DNA of 46,239 nt from Bacteroidales bacterium UBA1219 (GCA_002309295.1 DBXF01000029.1:42743-88981), one strand, 5' to 3'; positions 1 to 7,910 are shown, counted from the first letter of the stretch. A program made the numbers and translations. Notes: generated from the sequence alone by a model not told the origin.

Positions 1-1
1 C

Positions 2-553
2 GGCTCTATGATGGGCTCCGGCGGTATGGTGGTTATGGACGAGACCTCCTGCATGGTGGCTATCGCTAAATTCTACCTCGAGTTCACCTGCGAGGAAAGC
101 TGCGGTAAATGTACACCCTGCCGCGTTGGTAACAAACGTCTGTGCGAGATCCTCGACAAGATTACCAAAGGCAACGGCACAATGAAAGACCTCGAAGACC
201 TGCGCAACCTTGCAGCAGTTATCAAAGACACCGCCCTCTGCGGACTTGGTCAGACATCGCCGAACCCCGTTCTCTCCACAATGGACAACTTTATGGACGA
301 ATATATCGAGCACGTTCAGGACAAGAAATGCCGCGCCGGCGTTTGCAAGTCGCTGATGAGCTACGTTATCGACAAGGAAGTTTGTATCGGATGCGGCAAG
401 TGCGCCAAAGGCTGTCCCGCCGACGCCATCACCAAGACCGACTACATCGCTCCCGGCCACAAATTGCCCTCGATGGTTATCAACTCCGAAAAATGTATCA
501 AATGCGGCGCTTGTATAAGCGGTTGTAAGTTTGGTGCTATTTCTGTAAAATAA
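2..553 (+). CDS. hydB: Electron-bifurcating [FeFe] hydrogenase beta subunit, C-terminal part (5' end outside window)
   Basis: This is the end of a NuoF-like flavoprotein subunit that exchanges electrons between NAD(H), ferredoxin and the H-cluster subunit. The visible part begins in the conserved MMGSGG region. It then carries the NuoF [4Fe-4S] motif ESCGKCTPCR, a helical segment, and a C-terminal two-cluster ferredoxin domain with CIGCGKCAKGCP and CIKCGACISGCK. That extra ferredoxin tail separates HydB/HndC-type subunits from respiratory NuoF. The reading frame is open back to the window edge, so the true start lies upstream. It stops 30 bp before hydA and is clearly co-transcribed with hydA and hydC. 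An NADP-reducing Hnd-type complex has the same architecture and cannot be excluded. Confidence 0.93.
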   Translation, partial: GSMMGSGGMVVMDETSCMVAIAKFYLEFTCEESCGKCTPCRVGNKRLCEILDKITKGNGTMKDLEDLRNLAAVIKDTALCGLGQTSPNPVLSTMDNFMDEYIEHVQDKKCRAGVCKSLMSYVIDKEVCIGCGKCAKGCPADAITKTDYIAPGHKLPSMVINSEKCIKCGACISGCKFGAISVK

Positions 554-583
554 ATTGGTAAAACTATTAAAAATTATTAGAAA

Positions 584-2347
584 ATGGTAAAATTAACGAT
601 AGATAACAAACCGGTAGAAGTAGCAGAAGGCACAACAATACTGAAAGCCGCCCGCCAAGCCGGTATCAATATTCCTACACTGTGCTATTTCGAGCTTGCA
701 GGAATGAAATTCGAGAACAAACCCGGCGGTTGCCGTGTTTGCGTTGTAGAAGTGGAAGGCCGTCGTAACCTGGCTCCCGCTTGCGCAACAGACGTTATGG
801 AAGGTATGGTAGTCCACACCAACAGCCCGCGCGTTATCAACGCCCGCCGCACCGTGGTTGAACTTATCCTCTCCGACCACCCCAACGACTGTCTGCAGTG
901 CGAGAAATCCGGCGACTGCGAACTTCAGGCCCTCGCCGTGAAACTGGGTATCCGCGAAATCCCCTTCAAAGGCGAACAATCCACCTACAAAACCGACACA
1001 ACCCTCTCCGTTTACCGCGACATGAACAAGTGCGTTATGTGCCGCCGTTGCGAGACTATGTGTAACAAAATCCAGAGCGTTGGTGCTCTTTCGGGCGTTA
1101 ACCGCGGTTTCCAAGCCGTTGTTTCCCCCGCTTTCGAGCAACCCCTCGGAGAATCGTCGTGCGTTAACTGCGGACAGTGCGTACAGGTATGTCCTGTGGG
1201 CGCCCTCACCCTCGTCGACAATATCGGCGACGTGATGAAAGCCATCGCAGATCCTAAAAAGACCGTCGTGGTTCAGACAGCTCCCGCAGTGCGTGTTGCC
1301 CTCGGCGAAGAATTCGGTATGGAACCCGGCACCATCGTTACAGGCAAAATGGCCGCCGCTCTCCGCAGACTGGGATTCAACTACGTGTTCGACACCGACT
1401 GGAGCGCCGACCTTACCATTATGGAAGAAGGCACCGAGCTGCTGCACCGCGTGGCTAAAGTGCTGAATGGCGAAAAAGCCGTTCTGCCTCAGTTCACCAG
1501 CTGCTGTCCCGGTTGGATTGCTTTCATGGAAAAGAACTTCCCCGATCTGCTGCCTAACCTCTCCACAGCCAAATCGCCGCAACAGATGTTCGGTGCTGCT
1601 TGCAAGAATTTCTTTGCAAACAAGATTGGCGTGAAACGCGAGGATATGGTGGTTGTTTCCATTATGCCCTGCTTGGCCAAGAAGAGCGAAGTGGCACGCG
1701 ACGAGTTCAAAGTAAACGGCGATCCCGATGTAAACTACTCGCTCACCACCCGCGAACTTGCCCACATGATCAAACAGTACAACATCGACCTCAACGACCT
1801 GCCTGAGGAAGACTTCGACAGCCCGCTGGGTGAATCCACAGGTGCCGCCGTTATCTTCGGTGCTACCGGTGGTGTGATGGAAGCTGCTCTGCGTACCGCT
1901 TACGAAGTTCAGACCAAGAAAACCCTCCCGAGAATCGATTTCGAGGAAGTACGTGGTCTCGACGGCGTTAAGACAGCTACCGTTGACTTCGAAGGTCTGC
2001 CCGTGAAAGTTGCTGTATGCCACACTCTGGCCAACGCACGCGCTATGATGGAAGAGGTTCGCAACGGCAACCCCAGAGGTTTCCACTTCATCGAGGTTAT
2101 GGCTTGCCCCGGCGGTTGTATCGGCGGCGCTGGTCAGCCCTATCACCACGGCAACAGCGACATCATACGCAAACGTATGGAAGCTACCTACCGTGAAGAT
2201 GCCGGCAAACCTATCCGCAAATCGCACGAGAATCCCGATATCATCGCTATATACAAGGAATACTACGGCGAACCCTGCGGTCATCTGAGCCACGAACAGC
2301 TTCACACAACTTACTTCGACAGAAGCAAAAAAATCGAAGCCGAATAA
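584..2347 (+). CDS. hydA: [FeFe] hydrogenase catalytic subunit, bifurcating (group A3-like)
   Basis: This 587-residue subunit makes or oxidises H2 at the H-cluster in the cytoplasm. Domain order is an N-terminal NuoG-like [2Fe-2S] domain (about 1-80), a His-ligated [4Fe-4S] segment (DHPNDCLQCEKSGDC, near 97-111), two [4Fe-4S] ferredoxin motifs (CVMCRRCETMC and CVNCGQCVQVCP), the H domain, and the small-subunit domain at the C-terminus (RKSHENP). All three H-cluster signatures are intact: TSCCPGW at 305-311, MPC at 361-363 and MACPGGC at 506-512. C307 corresponds to the proton-transfer cysteine, and C308, C363, C508 and C512 are the expected cluster ligands. It lies between hydB and hydC. The modular layout matches NAD/ferredoxin bifurcating enzymes rather than monomeric clostridial hydrogenases. 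The HydEFG maturases are not in the window. Confidence 0.97.
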   Translation: MVKLTIDNKPVEVAEGTTILKAARQAGINIPTLCYFELAGMKFENKPGGCRVCVVEVEGRRNLAPACATDVMEGMVVHTNSPRVINARRTVVELILSDHPNDCLQCEKSGDCELQALAVKLGIREIPFKGEQSTYKTDTTLSVYRDMNKCVMCRRCETMCNKIQSVGALSGVNRGFQAVVSPAFEQPLGESSCVNCGQCVQVCPVGALTLVDNIGDVMKAIADPKKTVVVQTAPAVRVALGEEFGMEPGTIVTGKMAAALRRLGFNYVFDTDWSADLTIMEEGTELLHRVAKVLNGEKAVLPQFTSCCPGWIAFMEKNFPDLLPNLSTAKSPQQMFGAACKNFFANKIGVKREDMVVVSIMPCLAKKSEVARDEFKVNGDPDVNYSLTTRELAHMIKQYNIDLNDLPEEDFDSPLGESTGAAVIFGATGGVMEAALRTAYEVQTKKTLPRIDFEEVRGLDGVKTATVDFEGLPVKVAVCHTLANARAMMEEVRNGNPRGFHFIEVMACPGGCIGGAGQPYHHGNSDIIRKRMEATYREDAGKPIRKSHENPDIIAIYKEYYGEPCGHLSHEQLHTTYFDRSKKIEAE

Positions 2348-2380
2348 ACAAAGTGTTTACTTATTAAAATCGAATTCATT

Positions 2381-2860
2381 ATGTCAAAAATAAAATTGTC
2401 AGCTGACAAACTGAACACGATAAAGGAAATCTGCGCTTCCTTTGGAAACAAATCCGGCGAAGTTATCAACGTGCTTCACCAAGTGCAGGGTAAATTCGGC
2501 TATCTGCCCGCCGAAGTTCAAGAGGTTGTAGCTCACGAACTCCAGATGCCGGTGGCCAAAGTTTACGGTATTGTATCGTTCTACTCTTTCTTCACCATGC
2601 AGCCCAAGGGCAAACACCCCATCTCGATATGCCTGGGTACTGCCTGCTACGTGCGTGGCGCCGAGAAAGTGCTTGACGAATTCAAACGCCAGCTCAACAT
2701 CCCCGACGGCGGTGTTACCCCCGACGGCAAGTTCTCCATCGACACACTGCGCTGCGTGGGCGCTTGCGGTCTGGCACCCGTAGCCATGATTGGCGACAAG
2801 GTGTATGGTCGTCTCACCCCCGACAAAGTGAAAGATGTTCTGGCCGAATACGCTGAATAA
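2381..2860 (+). CDS. hydC: Bifurcating hydrogenase gamma subunit, NuoE-like [2Fe-2S] protein
   Basis: This 159-residue protein has the thioredoxin-fold NuoE/HydC layout: an N-terminal helical bundle followed by the [2Fe-2S] domain. The four cluster cysteines are C84 and C89 (CLGTACYVRGA) and C125 and C129 (LRCVGACGLAP). It relays electrons next to the HydB flavin. It follows hydA by 33 bp and is followed by a strong terminator, so it is the last gene of the operon. Gene order here is B-A-C. A respiratory NuoE role is unlikely because the partner gene is an [FeFe] hydrogenase and no other nuo gene is present. Confidence 0.95.
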   Translation: MSKIKLSADKLNTIKEICASFGNKSGEVINVLHQVQGKFGYLPAEVQEVVAHELQMPVAKVYGIVSFYSFFTMQPKGKHPISICLGTACYVRGAEKVLDEFKRQLNIPDGGVTPDGKFSIDTLRCVGACGLAPVAMIGDKVYGRLTPDKVKDVLAEYAE

Positions 2861-2885
2861 TCTGTCGAACTTTTGACAAGACGAT

Positions 2886-2915
2886 AGAGAGGAACGGCAA
2901 CGTTCCTCTCTTTTT
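2886..2915 (+). terminator. Rho-independent terminator of hydBAC
   Basis: An 11-bp perfect stem (AGAGAGGAACG with CGTTCCTCTCT) closed by a GCAA tetraloop runs into five Ts, 25 bp after the hydC stop codon. Confidence 0.92.
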
Positions 2916-2924
2916 CTTGTTGCG

Positions 2925-3014
2925 GCGGATTTGATGTTCTCCGCTTCGCTATCGAAACATCCAATGGATGTTTATTATTCTCCGCTACGCTATCGAAACA
3001 TTCACAGAATGTTT
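2925..3014. repeat. Composite hairpin repeat, copy 1 (CGCTATCGAAA family)
   Basis: Three hairpins follow one another. The first pairs GCGGA with TCCGC (2925-2944). The second and third each come after the words CCGCTTCGCTATCG or CCGCTACGCTATCG: AAACATCC-AAT-GGATGTTT (2955-2973) and AAACATTC-ACA-GAATGTTT (2996-3014). The flanking words are conserved while the stems differ by paired changes. A related copy lies at 4418-4466. Confidence 0.8.
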
Positions 3015-3038
3015 CTTCATACGACGCAGTAGAGTTGC

Positions 3039-3116
3039 GGGATTTCAAATCCCAATATGCCACTGTTGCGGATTACAAATCCGCAACAACTGAAATAAAT
3101 CCGCAACAACTGAAAT
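3039..3116. repeat. GGATTACAAATCC palindromes plus exact 20-bp tandem duplication
   Basis: A perfect 15-bp palindrome (GGGATTTCAAATCCC, 3039-3053) is followed by a 23-bp one at 3065-3087 with arms GTTGCGGATT and AATCCGCAAC. The right arm and what follows, 3077-3096, is repeated exactly at 3097-3116. The core recurs at 3845, 3871 and 16988, and as a half-site at 3766. Confidence 0.8.
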
Positions 3117-3144
3117 TTTTAATGTCGTTTACTAAAAATTAAAT

Positions 3145-3774
3145 ATGCCAACTTTCCAAGATGTTTCAAAAAAAACATACATAGGACTTATTGCTATTCA
3201 TTGCCCTATTTGTAATGTACTAAATCACATTGATAATATGACATGGTATTCATCCGACAATTGGGTGTTGGATAGAACTATCATTAAACCACATACAAAT
3301 ATTTTATCACTCTTCGAAGACGGTGATATTACTTATTATTCACCAGAAAAAAATATTATATGGGAGCCACAATGTTCATTAAATTCTACAATCATACGCA
3401 CTTCTTCTGAAGATGGCAACATCGCGTTATTCAGAAGTTTATCTCAATTAGAAGACTGCTTTATGATTCGGTTGCAAGAAAAAGAAAATGTTTTCTTTAC
3501 TTTCTGGGGGAAAAAAAATAATAGCAAAGATCAACGTGTTATTCAGTATATATCAAACGATACAAAAAATGAATTTTATCAAGAAGGTGTCCTTTTGAAT
3601 TTTGAGAACCCATTATATTATGAAAGAAAGAAAAAAAAAGACAGAATTAATAAAGATATTATTGTTGAATATATGTCTTATTTAGGATGGTATATCTCCG
3701 AGGATACATTTTGGGTTAGTAACAGGGATTCTTATTTGGATATAAGAACTTTTCCCGTCGCTACTGATTTGTAA
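3145..3774 (+). CDS. Hypothetical protein, AT-rich orphan
   Basis: I do not recognise this 209-residue protein. It has no signal peptide or membrane segment and looks like a soluble cytoplasmic protein rich in aromatic residues. A CPIC pair near residue 20 and an internal run of basic residues (RKKKKDR) are the only salient local features. Base composition is much more AT-rich than the hydrogenase or uvrC genes beside it, and codon choice differs, which suggests acquisition. It sits between two palindrome clusters, and its stop codon lies inside a GATTTGTAATCC half-palindrome. No clear Shine-Dalgarno site precedes the ATG. A small immunity or antitoxin-type role would fit such an island gene, but nothing in the sequence proves it. 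Confidence 0.6.
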   Translation: MPTFQDVSKKTYIGLIAIHCPICNVLNHIDNMTWYSSDNWVLDRTIIKPHTNILSLFEDGDITYYSPEKNIIWEPQCSLNSTIIRTSSEDGNIALFRSLSQLEDCFMIRLQEKENVFFTFWGKKNNSKDQRVIQYISNDTKNEFYQEGVLLNFENPLYYERKKKKDRINKDIIVEYMSYLGWYISEDTFWVSNRDSYLDIRTFPVATDL

Positions 3775-3893
3775 TCCGTTAAAGCAATAAACCCACCCCG
3801 CAGCCGATATTAAAATGATGTTGAGAAGATTATTATATACAAGCGGGATTACAAATCCCTATACTAAAGCGTGTCGGATTACAAATCCGACAC
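3766..3893. repeat. GGATTACAAATCC palindrome cluster
   Basis: A half-site GATTTGTAATCC at 3766-3777 overlaps the end of the preceding gene. It is followed by a perfect palindrome GGGATTACAAATCCC at 3845-3859 and a 23-bp perfect palindrome at 3871-3893 whose outer arms are GTGTC and GACAC. The outer arms differ from those at 3065-3087, yet both pair perfectly. Confidence 0.8.
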
Positions 3894-3966
3894 GACGGGT
3901 GCGGCTTTAATCATGCACAACGACACAAATATAATGCTATTAAAAAATAATCATAGAGGTAATAAA

Positions 3967-4359
3967 ATGAAAATAAATAAGGTGTTGTCTTTATCAATTT
4001 TTCTTATGCTTTCATGTGGTTCCACAGATAATGGCCCTATGTCAAAAGAAAATATGGCCATTTTTGATGGGTGCACATTATTTTTTAGGGGAATTGACGA
4101 CTGCGGATATAGTCTATATGCATTAATGGTAGAGGATAATTCGAAACAAGGTTGGATTTTCTTAAATGCATGGTACAAGAGTATTACAGATTTCCGACTA
4201 CTTGCAATGGATTCTGCAGAGGTTGATACGATGCGTGTGTTAGGTGTTTTGTCGGCGGCGACCAGATACGATATTCGAGAAATACATCCAACAAGAGAAC
4301 ATTCCCTGGATGTGTATTTAAAAGGGAAGGTAAAACCTATTATAATTTCTCTTGATTGA
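3967..4359 (+). CDS. Putative lipoprotein, unknown function
   Basis: This 130-residue protein starts with a short SPII signal, MKINKVLSLSIFLMLSCGS, with the lipobox cysteine at residue 17. The mature part is small and has no motif I recognise. I chose the ATG at 3967 because it gives a proper lipoprotein signal and is preceded by AGAGG at a suitable distance. A longer in-frame GTG start at 3871 lies inside a perfect palindrome and adds residues with no signal character. The gene is AT-rich like its upstream neighbour, and both sit in a repeat-bounded patch between hydC and uvrC. The acceptor membrane cannot be told from the residues after the cysteine. Confidence 0.6.
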   Translation: MKINKVLSLSIFLMLSCGSTDNGPMSKENMAIFDGCTLFFRGIDDCGYSLYALMVEDNSKQGWIFLNAWYKSITDFRLLAMDSAEVDTMRVLGVLSAATRYDIREIHPTREHSLDVYLKGKVKPIIISLD

Positions 4360-4417
4360 TAGAATTCGTTGAATCAAATGAGTACCTACCGTTTACATAG
4401 AGGATACTCTTGTTGCG

Positions 4418-4466
4418 GCGGATTTGATGTTATCCGCTTCGCTATCGAAAGGTTCACAGAACCTTT
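4418..4466. repeat. Composite hairpin repeat, copy 2 (CGCTATCGAAA family)
   Basis: GCGGAT pairs with ATCCGC (4418-4437). Then come CCGCTTCGCTATCG and the hairpin AAAGGTTC-ACA-GAACCTTT (4448-4466). The lead-in TTGTTGCGGCGGATTTGATG is shared with 2117-bp-type spacing nowhere else in the window except the copy beginning near 2917. The stem sequence differs from those at 2955 and 2996 by compensating changes. Confidence 0.78.
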
Positions 4467-4543
4467 CTTCACACCTTCGGGGCTTTGCTGACCACTGACT
4501 ACTGAATACTGACCACTAATTGTCAATTTTCAACTTTCAATTT

Positions 4544-6373
4544 TCAACTCCTAAAGAAATCGTACACCACTTTGGCTTTGGCCATGCCGATGCATTTGGC
4601 GAGGTCCTCGAGGGGGGTGTTGCGTATCTGTTTCACCGATTTGAACTGCAGCAGCAGCTCGCGGGCTGTCTTCTCGCCGATGCCGGGAATCTCGGTTAGG
4701 GCGGTCTTGAAGGTGCCTTTGGAGCGTTTGTTGCGGTGGAAGGTGATGGCAAAACGGTGCACCTCGTTCTGTATCTGCTCCAGCAGGTGGAACAGCGGAC
4801 TGCGTGGCGCTATGCCTATGCTTACTGGCGGGAAACCGTACAGCAGCTCCGAGGTGCGGTGGCGGTCGTCCTTGGCAAGTCCGGCAATGGGGATGTCGAG
4901 GCCCAGCTCGTCGTGCAGCACACGGCGCACCACCTCCATCTGGCCTTTGCCGCCGTCCACTATTATCAGCTGCGGCAGGGGTTTCTGCTCGTCGCGGAGA
5001 CGCGTGTAGCGACGTCTCACCACCTCCTCCATCGAGGCGTAGTCGTCGGGACCGTCAACGGTTTTGATGTTGAAATGGCGGTATTGCTGGCGGTCGGGCA
5101 TGCCGTCGGTGAAATGCACCATGGCGGCGACGGCGTATTCGCCCTGTATGTTGGAGTTGTCGAAACATTCTATGTTGCGCGGTAGCTCGGGCAGTCCAAG
5201 CTCTTTCTGAATCTTTTCCAGAAGCTGTGTCTTGCCTGCGTCGGGGTCCACCAGCAGCCGTTGGCTGAAACGCTCGTGCTGATAGAATTTCACGTTGCGC
5301 AACGACAACTCCAGCAGCTCTTTCTTGGCCCCTCGGGTGGGGATAATCTGGTGCAGGTATTCATCGGGCAGGTCCACTTTTATCGGCACAACTACCTCTT
5401 TGGCAGTGCTTTGCGTGCTTTGGTGCAGTTCGGGGATTATCACCGCAAGGATGTCGGCGTCGCTCTCGTCGAGCTGTTTCTTGATTTCCGTTGAAAACGA
5501 GTGGATTATGCCGCCGTTCTTTATCCTCATCATGTTGACGTAGGCGAATTTTTCGTCGGAGAGGATGGAGAACACGTCGAGGTCGCGCACCGAGGTGTCC
5601 ACCACTGTGGAACGGCTCTGGTACTGGTTCAATAGCATTATTTTCTGTTTCACGGCTTCGGCCTGCTCGAATTCAAGAGCATCGGCATGACGTGTCATCT
5701 CGGCTTTCAAATCGTTGAGCGTTTCGCCGAAATCGCCTTTCAGTATGCGGCGTATGTTGTCGACGGTGGCGTTGTAGTGCTCGTAGCTCTCGTTGCCCGT
5801 GCAGGGGGCGTTGCAGAGCCCGATCTGCGCGTTGATACACGCCTTGAACTTGCCCTGTTCCACGCTTTTCCGCGTAAGCGGCAGCTTGCAGGTGCGGTAA
5901 AGGAACACGTTGCGTATCATCTCCTGCAACTCCCTGAGTATCTTTTGGTTGGGATAAGGTCCGAAGAAAGTGCCGCGGTTCTTCTGGCGGTCGCGGGTGA
6001 AGAGCAGTCGTGGGAATTCCTCGGCGGTGAGGCAGAGGTAAGGGTAGGTCTTGTCGTCCTTCAGCATGCTGTTGTATTTTGGCTGAAGGGTTTTGATAAG
6101 GTTGTTTTCAAGAAGCAGTGCGTCAACCTCCGTCTGCACAACGGTGTAGCGGATGGTGTATATCTTGCGGACGAGGATGCGGATTTTCGGCGAGAGGTCG
6201 TCGTAGTGGTTGAAATAGGAATGCACACGGCGGCTGAGGTTGCGTGCCTTGCCCACATAGAGCAGGTTGCCGCCCTCGTCGAAATACTGATAAACGCCGG
6301 GAGTTTCGGGCAACGTCTTCAGCTGCTGCTCGATATGGTCGAAATTGCGGTTGAAACTCCTGTCGCCCGCCAC
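4544..6373 (-). CDS. uvrC: Excinuclease ABC subunit C
   Basis: UvrC makes the dual incisions of nucleotide excision repair after UvrAB locate a bulky lesion. The 609-residue protein is full length. It has an N-terminal GIY-YIG nuclease domain (PGVYQYF and LLYVGKARNLSRRV, residues 25-50), a Cys-containing stretch near 170-185, a UVR motif for UvrB contact near 215-245, the RNase H-like second nuclease domain (ECFDNSNIQGEYAV and LIIVDGGKGQ), and C-terminal helix-hairpin-helix repeats (LTEIPGIGEKTARELL). It starts only 2 bp after the gldH stop, so it is the distal gene of asd-gldH-uvrC. Confidence 0.97.
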   Translation of the reverse strand: MAGDRSFNRNFDHIEQQLKTLPETPGVYQYFDEGGNLLYVGKARNLSRRVHSYFNHYDDLSPKIRILVRKIYTIRYTVVQTEVDALLLENNLIKTLQPKYNSMLKDDKTYPYLCLTAEEFPRLLFTRDRQKNRGTFFGPYPNQKILRELQEMIRNVFLYRTCKLPLTRKSVEQGKFKACINAQIGLCNAPCTGNESYEHYNATVDNIRRILKGDFGETLNDLKAEMTRHADALEFEQAEAVKQKIMLLNQYQSRSTVVDTSVRDLDVFSILSDEKFAYVNMMRIKNGGIIHSFSTEIKKQLDESDADILAVIIPELHQSTQSTAKEVVVPIKVDLPDEYLHQIIPTRGAKKELLELSLRNVKFYQHERFSQRLLVDPDAGKTQLLEKIQKELGLPELPRNIECFDNSNIQGEYAVAAMVHFTDGMPDRQQYRHFNIKTVDGPDDYASMEEVVRRRYTRLRDEQKPLPQLIIVDGGKGQMEVVRRVLHDELGLDIPIAGLAKDDRHRTSELLYGFPPVSIGIAPRSPLFHLLEQIQNEVHRFAITFHRNKRSKGTFKTALTEIPGIGEKTARELLLQFKSVKQIRNTPLEDLAKCIGMAKAKVVYDFFRS

Positions 6374-6375
6374 GG

Positions 6376-6864
6376 TTATTCTATTTTGAGGTCCATATTC
6401 ACTTTCACAATCTTCACGCCGAAGGTCAGAATGCCCTCTGTTTCAAAATATTGCGAGCCGTTTTTTACCAACAGCTCGTGCGGCCCCTTGGCGTTGAAGA
6501 AGAAATATTCGCGCACCTTGCGGTCGAACTCGTAGTAGCGTCCAACGGGGTTGCCGAGCCAGTTGCCGCGCTTGTCGCGGATGGCGATTTCGGTGGTGAG
6601 CTGCCGTTTGTAGTCCTCGCTCTCGTTGAGGGTGCAGATGAAAGGCAGCATCTCGGGACGGAAGGTGGCGGTGTCTATCCTGAAACGGAAATAGATGTCG
6701 TAGCAGGCCGCAGTGTCTTTGATGTCGAACTTAAACGACTCAGGCTCAAAACGTTGCCATTTGGCGTCGGGGAACTCGTGGGTCTCGTCGAGCACAACTT
6801 TGTTTTCGGAGCAGGCGACAAACAGACCTATAGTTATTGTTGCTAAGAACAGAATTTTTTTCAT
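6376..6864 (-). CDS. gldH: GldH-family lipoprotein
   Basis: This 162-residue protein has an SPII signal with lipobox FVACS (cysteine 18) and the all-beta mature domain of GldH-type lipoproteins, including the LTTEIAIRDKRGNWLG and FFFNAKGPHELLV-like segments. In gliding Bacteroidota GldH is needed for motility, but the family is also widespread in non-gliding Bacteroidales, where its role is unclear. No other gld genes are in the window, so gliding should not be inferred. It lies between asd (19 bp away) and uvrC (2 bp away) in one transcription unit. The residues after the cysteine (SENKV) lack the acidic run seen in the lipoproteins at 16-19 kb. Confidence 0.8.
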   Translation of the reverse strand: MKKILFLATITIGLFVACSENKVVLDETHEFPDAKWQRFEPESFKFDIKDTAACYDIYFRFRIDTATFRPEMLPFICTLNESEDYKRQLTTEIAIRDKRGNWLGNPVGRYYEFDRKVREYFFFNAKGPHELLVKNGSQYFETEGILTFGVKIVKVNMDLKIE

Positions 6865-6883
6865 TGTGGTAATTGTTTGAAAA

Positions 6884-7867
6884 TTAGCGTGTTTTTACAA
6901 GCTGTTGCAGAATTTCGATGGCGTTGGTTGCGGCGCCTTTGCGCAGGTTGTCGGCCACCACCCACAGGTTCAGCGAGTTGGGTTGCGAAAAGTCGCGACG
7001 TATGCGGCCCACAAACACGTCGTCCTTGTGGTGGGCGATGATAGGCATTGGGTATTGCAGGGCGGCGTTGTCGTTGCATAGGGTGACGCCCGGAGTGTCG
7101 GCGATTATGCGTATTGCCTCGTCGAGGTCGTAATCCTTTTCAAATTCGATGTTCACAGCCTCGGAGTGTCCGCCCACCACAGGCACACGCGCCACGGTGG
7201 CGGTGATGGCTATATTGTTGTCGCGCAGTATCTTGCGAGTTTCGTCGACCAGTTTCTGTTCCTCTGTGGTGTAGCCGTCGGGTTGGAAGTCGCCGCCGTG
7301 GGGGAACAGGTTGCGATGGATGGGGTAGGGGTAAGCCTTGTCGGCTTCGCGTCCCTGCTCCTCGGCCTCGAGCTGACGTATGGCTTTAATGCCCGTGCCG
7401 GTGACACTCTGGTAGGTGGAGATTACCAACCGTTTGATTTTGTACGCCTTATGCAGCTGCGACACCGCCAGCACCATCTGTATGGTGGAGCAGTTGGGGT
7501 TGGCAATAATGCGGTCGGAGGGTTTTATAACGTCGAAATTTATTTCGGGCACCACAAGCGGGATTTCGGGCACTTTGCGCCATGCCGACGAGTTGTCGAT
7601 GACCGTGGTGCCGACTTCGGCAAAGAGCGGCGCGTACTGGCGCGAGGCGTCGGCACCGGCGGAGAACACTGCATAGTCGGGACGGGCGGCGATGGCGTCG
7701 TCGACGGAGACGACTTTGAGTTTTCGTCCGGCGAAGGGAACCTCTTTGCCCACCGATTTTGGCGAGGCGGCGGGGATAATCTCGCAATTGGCAAAACCGC
7801 GCTCCTCAAGCACTTGGAGCATCACGCCACCCACAAGTCCGGTGGCACCTACTACTGCTATTTTCAT
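6884..7867 (-). CDS. asd: Aspartate-semialdehyde dehydrogenase
   Basis: This enzyme reduces aspartyl phosphate to aspartate semialdehyde with NADPH, feeding diaminopimelate/lysine, threonine and methionine synthesis. The 327-residue protein begins with the nucleotide-binding GATGLVGGVM motif. It carries the catalytic cysteine C126 in NPNCST and the catalytic histidine H234 in GGHSEAV. Length is normal for the family. It is the first gene of asd-gldH-uvrC. A TATTTTTG box lies 26 bp upstream of the start codon on the same strand. Confidence 0.96.
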   Translation of the reverse strand: MKIAVVGATGLVGGVMLQVLEERGFANCEIIPAASPKSVGKEVPFAGRKLKVVSVDDAIAARPDYAVFSAGADASRQYAPLFAEVGTTVIDNSSAWRKVPEIPLVVPEINFDVIKPSDRIIANPNCSTIQMVLAVSQLHKAYKIKRLVISTYQSVTGTGIKAIRQLEAEEQGREADKAYPYPIHRNLFPHGGDFQPDGYTTEEQKLVDETRKILRDNNIAITATVARVPVVGGHSEAVNIEFEKDYDLDEAIRIIADTPGVTLCNDNAALQYPMPIIAHHKDDVFVGRIRRDFSQPNSLNLWVVADNLRKGAATNAIEILQQLVKTR

Positions 7868-7892
7868 GATTTTGTGTGTTAGATTCGATTTG

Positions 7893-7900
7893 CAAAAATA
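7893..7900 (-). promoter_or_regulatory. Probable -7 box of asd-gldH-uvrC
   Basis: Read on the minus strand, the box is TATTTTTG, matching the Bacteroidota -7 consensus TAnnTTTG, placed 26 bp before the asd start. No convincing TTTG -33 element is seen; that region is occupied by GTGAATG repeats (7911-7931). Confidence 0.5.
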
Positions 7901-7910
7901 CGCTTTTTTG

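Noticed and set aside
593..2305. 570-codon open frame on the minus strand opposite hydA
   Set aside because: It is an antisense shadow of a motif-complete hydA; its translation has no domain and follows codon bias of the real gene.
3871..3966. Extended GTG start for the lipoprotein at 3967
   Set aside because: The GTG is part of a perfect palindrome, and the added residues precede a normal SPII signal peptide.
6376..6864. Gliding motility system
   Set aside because: A single GldH-family gene with no other gld or spr gene does not show gliding; the family occurs in non-gliding Bacteroidales.
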